Shown here piece after piece: positions 25,265 through 29,809 of a stretch of 29,809 nt of DNA. The DNA is from Stagnihabitans sp043721775 (lineage in GTDB: Bacteria > Pseudomonadota > Alphaproteobacteria > Rhodobacterales > Rhodobacteraceae): positions 1 through 29,809 of the forward strand of contig JAYSQA010000249.1 of the NCBI GenBank assembly GCA_043721775.1, read 5' to 3'. The notes below the pieces were generated by a model, which made no database searches, had not been told where the DNA came from, and saw only the letters and a program-made list of their open reading frames with translations. A program made the translations under genes and the position numbers. Each line of letters opens with the position of its first letter. The stretch's first letter is position 1.

Positions 25265-25950
25265 GCAGGCACCAGCAAACCCCGCTGAACCGCCGGGCGG
25301 GCAAGGAAGCGGTCTATGTATTTTTCAACATTATGACACTCATTCAGGCCAGTCATATCGCCGACCTTGTAGAAATCGCGCAAAGCCCGCAGCCAGGGCC
25401 CGATCGCCATATCGGCAATTGAATAGTCGCCCGCAACCCACGCCCGCCCCTCCAGTGCGGTATCCAGCACCTTCAACAGCCGCGCGCTTTCCACCCGGTA
25501 GCGTTCCTTCGGGCGCGGGTCTTCAATCTCTTTGCCCGCGAAAGCGTGGAAAAATCCCAGTTGCCCGACCATCGGCCCAAGGCCGCCCATCTGGAACATC
25601 AGCCATTGCAGCACCTCGTAGCGGTTGGCCGAGGGCAGGAACTGGCCGGACTTTTCCGCCAGATAGATCAGGATCGCGCCACTTTCAAACAACGCCAAAG
25701 GCCGTCCGCCCGGACCATGCGGGTCGATGATGGCGGGGATCTTGTTGTTGGGGTTCAGGCTTAAAAACTCGGGCGTCGTCTGGTCATTGCGGGAAAACTC
25801 GACGCGGTGGGCGTCATAGTCCAGCCCCATTTCCTCCAGCGCTATGCCAACCTTGACACCGTTCGGCGTGGGCAAGGAATACAACTGGATCGCATCAGGC
25901 TTGCGGGGCGACCAGCGGCGGGTGATCGGGAAATCTGCAAGGCGGGTCAT
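25258..25950 (-). CDS. Glutathione S-transferase family, YfcG/YghU-like
   Basis: The 230-residue protein has a thioredoxin-like N-terminal domain starting IQLYSLPTPNGVKVGIALEE (about 21-40). The TPNG segment is typical of the Nu-class YfcG/YghU disulfide-bond oxidoreductases. The cis-Pro/glutathione-binding part is NPNNKIPAIIDP...ALFESGAILIYLAEKSGQFLP. The all-helical C-terminal domain includes WVAGDYSIADMAIGPWLRAL, the N-capping box of GSTs. These enzymes use glutathione to reduce disulfides or peroxides. The ATG has AAAGGAG eight bases upstream. The gene converges on the ribonuclease gene, and its stop is inside the tandem repeat. Confidence 0.93.
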   Translation of the reverse strand: MTRLADFPITRRWSPRKPDAIQLYSLPTPNGVKVGIALEEMGLDYDAHRVEFSRNDQTTPEFLSLNPNNKIPAIIDPHGPGGRPLALFESGAILIYLAEKSGQFLPSANRYEVLQWLMFQMGGLGPMVGQLGFFHAFAGKEIEDPRPKERYRVESARLLKVLDTALEGRAWVAGDYSIADMAIGPWLRALRDFYKVGDMTGLNECHNVEKYIDRFLARPAVQRGLLVPAA

Positions 25951-26115
25951 GGCGGCGCTCCTTTTACGTGAGCGCTTAACATAGGTTAGTTTTCTCGGTT
26001 AAATAAGAGACCGACCTGTGCAATGATCGCAAGGCTTCTGCGCAATGCCGCAAGGCAGCATAGCCGGCCAACAACGGCAGGCCCAAGCACCGCCGCACAA
26101 TCAGGGAACAGTGGA
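25951..26115. promoter_or_regulatory. Divergent promoter region of the GST and mscL genes
   Basis: This 165-base gap is locally AT-richer than its surroundings (around GTTAGTTTTCTCGGTTAAAT), which fits promoters for the two divergent genes. I could not place boxes with confidence. Confidence 0.45.
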
Positions 26116-26532
26116 ATGATCAAAGAGTTCAGAGATTTCATCGCCAGGGGCAACGTGATGGACCTTGCCATCGGTATCATCATCGGCGCGGCCTTCACCG
26201 CCATCGTAGGCTCGCTGGTCAGCGACCTGATCAACCCGATCATCGGGCTGATCCTGGGCGGCGTGGATTTCACCAACATGTATGTCGTGCTGAAAGGCAC
26301 CGTTCCGGCCGGAGCAGGCCTGCAAGCCGCGCGCGACGCCGGGGCAGCCGTCTTCGCCTATGGCGCGTTCATCACCGCCGTCATCAACTTCCTGATAATC
26401 GCCTTCGTGGTGTTCATGCTGGTCAAGTCGGTCAACCGGGTGATGCCAAAGCCGGTTGCGGCCCCCGCAGCCCCCGCCGGCCCGACCGAGCTTGAGGTTC
26501 TGCTGCAAATCCGCGATCAATTAGCGAAGTAA
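26116..26532 (+). CDS. mscL: Large-conductance mechanosensitive channel MscL
   Basis: The 138-residue protein has the classic MscL start MIKEFRDFIARGNVMDLAIG, a first membrane helix GIIIGAAFTAIVGSLVSDLI, the periplasmic loop with AYGAFITAVINFL leading to the second helix, and a short cytoplasmic helix (ELEVLLQIRDQLAK). It opens under membrane tension to release solutes on osmotic downshock. The ATG at 26116 is the family start; a frame open from 26023 adds unrelated residues. A strong terminator follows 14 bases after the stop. Confidence 0.96.
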   Translation: MIKEFRDFIARGNVMDLAIGIIIGAAFTAIVGSLVSDLINPIIGLILGGVDFTNMYVVLKGTVPAGAGLQAARDAGAAVFAYGAFITAVINFLIIAFVVFMLVKSVNRVMPKPVAAPAAPAGPTELEVLLQIRDQLAK

Positions 26533-26546
26533 TTGATATAAAAAGC

Positions 26547-26576
26547 AAAAGGCCCTCAGATCACCGAGGGCCTTTT
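26547..26576 (+). terminator. Terminator after mscL
   Basis: An 11-bp stem AAAAGGCCCTC / GAGGGCCTTTT with an 8-base loop is followed by CTTC. The A/T ends let it work in both directions, so it could also serve as a backstop for the minus-strand ald transcript. Confidence 0.92.
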
Positions 26577-26697
26577 CTTCATTCTGGCGCCGGACTCTGC
26601 CACAGCGCAGATCCAAATCCGGTGCTGAAGGTCCGCGCCAGGCCGGAAAGAAACGTGCGGCCCCAAGCGCTTTCGTTTTTCCACCCCGCCAAAGGGT

Positions 26698-27816
26698 TCA
26701 GATCTTCAGCGCCTCACTTGCCGAAATCACCGGCAGCCCCAAAGCCACGCCCACCGCCGCATAGGTCAGATGGCCCGCGTGGGTGTTCAGCCCCGCAGCC
26801 AGATGCCTGTCGTCGGCACAAGCCTTGCGCCAGCCCTTGTCGGCCAGGGCCAGCATGAACGGCATCGTCGCGTTGCCCAAAGCCAGGGTCGAGGTCCGCG
26901 CCACCGCCCCCGGCATATTCGCCACGCAATAGTGCATGATCCCGTCCACCGCATAGACCGGGTCCTGATGGGTGGTAGCATGCGACGTCTCAAAGCAGCC
27001 GCCCTGATCAATCGCCACATCCACCAAAGCCGCCCCCGGCTTCAACTCCGCCAGTTGCGCGCGTGAGATCAGCTTGGGTGCCGCCGCCCCCGGGATCAGC
27101 ACCGCGCCAATGATCAGGTCGGCAGCCCGTGCCAGTTCCATCGTGGTCGCCGCATCGGCAAAACCATTCTTGAACTGCCCGCCAAAGACATCGTCGAGAT
27201 AGCGCAGCCGGTTGACCGACCTATCCAGCACCGTCACATCCGCCCCCATGCCCGCCGCCACCCTGGCCGCATGGGTGCCCACCACGCCGCCGCCCAAGAC
27301 CAGCACCCGTCCCGGAAGCACGCCCGGAACCCCGCCCAACAGCACACCCCGCCCGCCATTGGCCTTCTGCAAGGTCCATGCGCCAACCTGAGGCGCCAGC
27401 TTCCCCGCCACCTCTGACATCGGCGCCAGCAAGGGCAAGCCACCCCGGTCATCCGTCACCGTCTCATAAGCAATTGCCGTGACACCACTGGCCAGCAAAT
27501 CCGCCGTCTGCACCGGATCAGGCGCCAGATGCAGATAGGTGAACAGCACCTGCCCCGCGCGCAGCCGCTTGCGCTCAACGGCCTGCGGTTCCTTGACCTT
27601 TACAATCAATTCGGCCTCGGCAAACACTTCCTCCGCGGTCGCCACAATCACCGCCCCAGCCGCCACATAGTCGGCGTCGGCAAAACCAGCGCCGACCCCG
27701 GCTTGGGTTTCCACCATGACATGGTGGCCATGATGCACCGCTTCGCGGGCGGCATTCGGCGTCATCCCAACGCGGAATTCCTGCGGTTTAATCTCTTTCG
27801 GGCAACCGATCTTCAT
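26698..27816 (-). CDS. ald: Alanine dehydrogenase
   Basis: The 372-residue protein matches NAD-dependent L-alanine dehydrogenase, which interconverts alanine with pyruvate and ammonia. The start MKIGCPKEIKPQEFRVGMTP is typical, with Arg15. Lys75 (VKVKEPQ) and His96 (YLHLAPD) bind and protonate pyruvate. The NAD fold is VLVLGGGVVGTHAARVAAGMGADVTVLD with Asp198 for the ribose. Asp270 (VDVAIDQGGCFET) is the second catalytic residue. The closing part carries the family helix NMPGAVARTSTLALGNAT. GGGAG lies about six bases before the ATG. It is divergent from an Lrp/AsnC regulator, the standard arrangement for alanine-responsive control. Confidence 0.97.
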   Translation of the reverse strand: MKIGCPKEIKPQEFRVGMTPNAAREAVHHGHHVMVETQAGVGAGFADADYVAAGAVIVATAEEVFAEAELIVKVKEPQAVERKRLRAGQVLFTYLHLAPDPVQTADLLASGVTAIAYETVTDDRGGLPLLAPMSEVAGKLAPQVGAWTLQKANGGRGVLLGGVPGVLPGRVLVLGGGVVGTHAARVAAGMGADVTVLDRSVNRLRYLDDVFGGQFKNGFADAATTMELARAADLIIGAVLIPGAAAPKLISRAQLAELKPGAALVDVAIDQGGCFETSHATTHQDPVYAVDGIMHYCVANMPGAVARTSTLALGNATMPFMLALADKGWRKACADDRHLAAGLNTHAGHLTYAAVGVALGLPVISASEALKI

Positions 27817-27844
27817 ATGCTCTCTCCCTGTGCGCCAAGATCAG

Positions 27845-27937
27845 TTTCGCGCAACTTCACCGCAGAAGGGTTGAGATTTCGCTGGCAGGAAAGCCGGAAA
27901 ACGGTAAGATATCCTGCGAAACCGCCCCGAAGCGAAA
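27845..27937. promoter_or_regulatory. Candidate operator sites between ald and its Lrp-type regulator
   Basis: TTTCGC occurs at 27845-27850 and 27877-27882, and its complement GCGAAA at 27916-27921 and 27932-27937. The inner pair lies in a longer imperfect inverted repeat (TTTCGC-TGGC-AGGA against TCCTGCGAAA). Four half-sites facing the centre of a 130-base divergent gap fit binding of an Lrp-type octamer. Confidence 0.45.
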
Positions 27938-27946
27938 GGATTTCCC

Positions 27947-28411
27947 ATGCCCGAGGCGCTTGACGCAATCGACCGGCGCATTCTGGGGGTGCTGCAAAAA
28001 GATGCACGCGTGACCAACGCCGAATTGTCCGAACGGGTGAACCTGTCGCCCTCGGCCTGCCACCGCCGCGTGCAGCGGCTGGAGGAGGACGGCTATATCG
28101 CCGCCTACGTGGCCCTGCTCGATGCCCGCAAGATGGGCAAACCCACCATCGTCTTCGTGGAAATCACCCTGCAATCCCAAGCCGAAGACCTGCTTGACGC
28201 CTTTGAACGCGAGGTGGCCCGCGTGCCCGACATCCTGGAATGCCACCTGATGGCAGGCTCTGCCGATTACCTGATCAAGATCATGGCCGAAGATACCGAG
28301 GATTTTGCCCGCATCCACCGCCGCTTCCTGTCGCGCCTGCCCGGTGTCCGGCAGATGCAATCGTCCTTTGCCCTTAGAACGGTCGTGCAGACCACCGCGC
28401 TGGCGGTCTGA
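27947..28411 (+). CDS. Lrp/AsnC-family transcriptional regulator, probable activator of ald
   Basis: The 154-residue protein has an N-terminal winged helix (LDAIDRRILGVLQKDARVTNAE, recognition helix SPSACHRRVQRLEEDGYI) and a C-terminal RAM effector-binding domain (PTIVFVEITL, VARVPDILECHLMAGSADYLIKI, FLSRLPGVRQMQSSFALR). Such proteins bind an amino acid and form octamers on DNA. Being divergent from ald, it most likely senses alanine and controls ald, as AldR/BkdR-type regulators do. AAAGGA sits about seven bases before the ATG. Confidence 0.94.
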   Translation: MPEALDAIDRRILGVLQKDARVTNAELSERVNLSPSACHRRVQRLEEDGYIAAYVALLDARKMGKPTIVFVEITLQSQAEDLLDAFEREVARVPDILECHLMAGSADYLIKIMAEDTEDFARIHRRFLSRLPGVRQMQSSFALRTVVQTTALAV

Positions 28412-28447
28412 CACGTCTGATTATCCCGCTAAAATTCGCGAACCTGA

Positions 28448-29251
28448 TCAGGCAACCAGTTCCGTCCAGACCGTGAAATTCTGCAAAACATGCGGCCCGA
28501 AGGAGTGGATCAGCGGCACATCCGCCGCATCGCGCCCGTAAGCCACCACAATCCGCCCGATCCGCGGCTTGTTGTTGCGGGCGTCAAAGGTATGCCAGCC
28601 GCCGTCCATAAAACACTCCATCCAAGCGGCGAAATCCATCGGCCCGGTCACCGGCACGCCAATATCCCCCAGATAGCCATTCACATAGCGCGTCGGAATA
28701 TTCATGCAGCGGCACAGCGTAATGGCCAGATGGGCGAAATCCCGGCACACCCCGGTCTTTTCCTGCCAACCCTCATACGCCGTCCGCGTCACTCTTGCGT
28801 TCATGTAATTGAACTTGATGTGGTTATGGACGTAGTCAATGATCGCCTGAACCCGCGTATGGCCCGGCGGCACGCCGCCAAACATGTCCCAGGCAAACTG
28901 GCTAAGACGATCCGTCTCGCAATAGCGGCTGCCCAGCAGGTACATCAGCACCTCATCCGGCAAGTCCGCCACCGGAGTTTCCTTCAGCCAGGGCTTATAC
29001 TGATCGGGCAGATCGGTCCCCTCAATCGTGCAATCGCTGCGCAACCGGAACAAACCAGCCGGAGCGACAACCCGTCGGCAGGTGTTGCCAAACATGTCCC
29101 GATAAACCGAGGTTGGCACGGCAGGCACCGTCTCGATTGCCCCTTGAATGCGCAGATCATCGCGTCGTTCATCCCTGACCGACATCATGCAGATCAGCGG
29201 CGTGTCCTGCGTCATGGATACCGTTATGTCATAGCCAAACCGAACAAGCAT
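28448..29251 (-). CDS. Transglutaminase-like cysteine protease-fold protein
   Basis: The 267-residue protein has the N-terminal beta domain and transglutaminase core of a common bacterial family. The nucleophile is Cys169 in TGVCRDFAHLAI. The Asp is Asp223 in WHTFDARNN. Where the core family has His before AW (HAW), this protein has Ala209 (DFAAWMECF), so the usual catalytic His is not where expected. Related proteins that I recall also vary here. The preceding helix YVHNHIKFNYMNA is typical. Substrate is unknown; peptide bond cleavage or crosslinking is possible. AAAGGTG lies four bases before the ATG. A 15-base palindrome (29268-29282) sits just upstream. It converges on the Lrp-type gene. 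Confidence 0.88.
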   Translation of the reverse strand: MLVRFGYDITVSMTQDTPLICMMSVRDERRDDLRIQGAIETVPAVPTSVYRDMFGNTCRRVVAPAGLFRLRSDCTIEGTDLPDQYKPWLKETPVADLPDEVLMYLLGSRYCETDRLSQFAWDMFGGVPPGHTRVQAIIDYVHNHIKFNYMNARVTRTAYEGWQEKTGVCRDFAHLAITLCRCMNIPTRYVNGYLGDIGVPVTGPMDFAAWMECFMDGGWHTFDARNNKPRIGRIVVAYGRDAADVPLIHSFGPHVLQNFTVWTELVA

Positions 29252-29267
29252 GCGTCACCTTTCAAAA

Positions 29268-29282
29268 GTGCCTTGAAGGCAC
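29268..29282. promoter_or_regulatory. Palindrome upstream of the transglutaminase-like gene
   Basis: GTGCCTT-G-AAGGCAC is a perfect inverted repeat, 17 bases upstream of the minus-strand start codon. It may be an operator or a leader hairpin. Confidence 0.4.
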
Positions 29283-29551
29283 GCTGACACTTGCCTTAGT
29301 CGCATTCGCAGGACTTGGCCCTTCAAATGTATCAGTTGGCCGGAAAATTCCGCCCGCTGCTCGGAAAAAAGGCAAAAACCACCGGGACCTGCGCCCCGAC
29401 ACCGAACCGGGAATGGATCGCGCTATCATGGGTAACATCAAGAATCTTGCCCAGCGTAAAGATGCTGTCTTCACCAAAGAAAGATAAGATGCCCTCCTGA
29501 ACATTCCCCGTTAACACAGCGTTTTCAATGACTTACTTGGCGGCCCTAAAG
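29283..29551. other. Intergenic stretch, no gene I can support
   Basis: This stretch has lower GC than its neighbours. Two overlapping frames of 61 codons exist: 29315-29500 on the plus strand and 29332-29517 on the minus strand (from a GTG). The minus-strand one reads a little more like protein (EGILSFFGEDSIFTLGKILD), but it has no good ribosome site and no family I know. It may be the remains of a gene. The promoter of the transglutaminase-like gene should lie in the left part. Confidence 0.35.
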
Positions 29552-29554
29552 AAA

Positions 29555-29580
29555 AACCCCCGACCTTGCGGACGGGGGTT
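29555..29580 (-). terminator. Terminator after rpsU
   Basis: AACCCCCG pairs with CGGGGGTT across a 10-base loop. On the minus strand the stem is followed by TTTTTC, a U-run. It ends the rpsU transcript about 75 bases after the stop codon. Confidence 0.9.
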
Positions 29581-29655
29581 GATCGGGTGGGCATCGCTGC
29601 CCCAGTGTTCGTACGCGTCGGCTTGTCACCTCAGGTTTCAAGACCGGCTGTCTGA

Positions 29656-29809
29656 TTAAAGACCGCCTTCACGCTGAAGCTTTTTGCGCGCAAGTTTCCT
29701 TGCACGGCGAACGGCTTCGGCTTGCTCGCGCGCTTTTTTGACGGAGGGCTTCTCGAAATGTTGCTTGAGCTTCATTTCGCGGAACACGCCTTCGCGCTGG
29801 AGCTTTTTC
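29656..29809 (-). CDS. rpsU: Small ribosomal subunit protein bS21 (partial, 5' end outside window)
   Basis: The last 51 codons of bS21 are read on the minus strand. They include KKLQREGVFREMKLKQHFEK and the Arg/Lys-rich helix ARKLARKKLQREGGL, ending at TAA (29656-29658). The family normally has about 65-70 residues, so some 17 N-terminal codons are missing at the window edge. The protein helps the 30S subunit in mRNA start-site recognition. A terminator follows. Confidence 0.95.
   Translation of the reverse strand, partial: KKLQREGVFREMKLKQHFEKPSVKKAREQAEAVRRARKLARKKLQREGGL

Noticed and set aside
26023..26115. Upstream start for mscL adding 31 residues
   Set aside because: The added residues are Arg/Ser/Thr-rich and unrelated to MscL, whose family start is at 26116.

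Overview
The window looks like a chromosomal piece of an alphaproteobacterium of the Rhodobacteraceae (Paracoccaceae) type. The evidence is the high GC content, the dnaX-ybaB-recR block, a TrcR (DUF1013) cell-cycle regulator, a serralysin-like RTX peptidase, a kinase-universal stress protein fusion, and short intergenic repeats of the kind common in this family. I cannot name genus or species from sequence alone.

Layout. Positions 1-246 hold the 3' end of an IS5-type transposase gene with a nonsense codon near its end, followed by a small possible membrane protein (290-658). Positions 874-4228 (+) hold four closely packed genes: a beta-keto acid cleavage enzyme, a spermidine/spermine-acetyltransferase-like GNAT protein, an acetylpolyamine-amidohydrolase-type deacetylase and an EamA exporter. 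The first three overlap at their stop/start codons. Three tandem hairpins (4225-4313) separate this set from a long minus-strand run.

Read 5' to 3' on the minus strand, the run from 14232 to 4319 is: a zinc-dependent deacylase (AstE/AspA type), a peptide-type substrate-binding protein, two permeases, two ABC ATPases, an S9 prolyl-oligopeptidase-type hydrolase and an N,N-dimethylformamidase large-subunit-like protein. It reads as an uptake-and-hydrolysis operon for a peptide or amide compound. Its transporter is broken: the binding protein has two in-frame stops, each permease has a frameshift (one in an 11-base G run), and both ATPases carry unusual D-loop residues. The three hydrolase genes are open.

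Upstream on the same strand (18049-14302) lie a MaoC-phosphate acyltransferase, a calcineurin-type metallophosphoesterase and a Ser/Thr kinase fused to a universal stress domain. The acyltransferase carries an 8-bp tandem duplication that shifts its last residues out of frame. A flavin reductase follows, with a 47-nt duplication at its 3' end.

Positions 18756-21793 (+) are the housekeeping set dnaX-ybaB-recR. After that come the serralysin-like peptidase (-), trcR (-), a secreted ribonuclease T2 (+), a YfcG-like glutathione transferase (-), mscL (+), alanine dehydrogenase (-) with a divergent Lrp/AsnC regulator (+), a transglutaminase-like protein (-), and the 3' part of rpsU (-) with its terminator.

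The theme of the window is small-scale repeat activity: slipped-strand duplications of 8, 15, 18 and 47 nt, a homopolymer frameshift, and dispersed hairpins whose arms covary. All other family assignments come from motifs I could read; no database search was possible.
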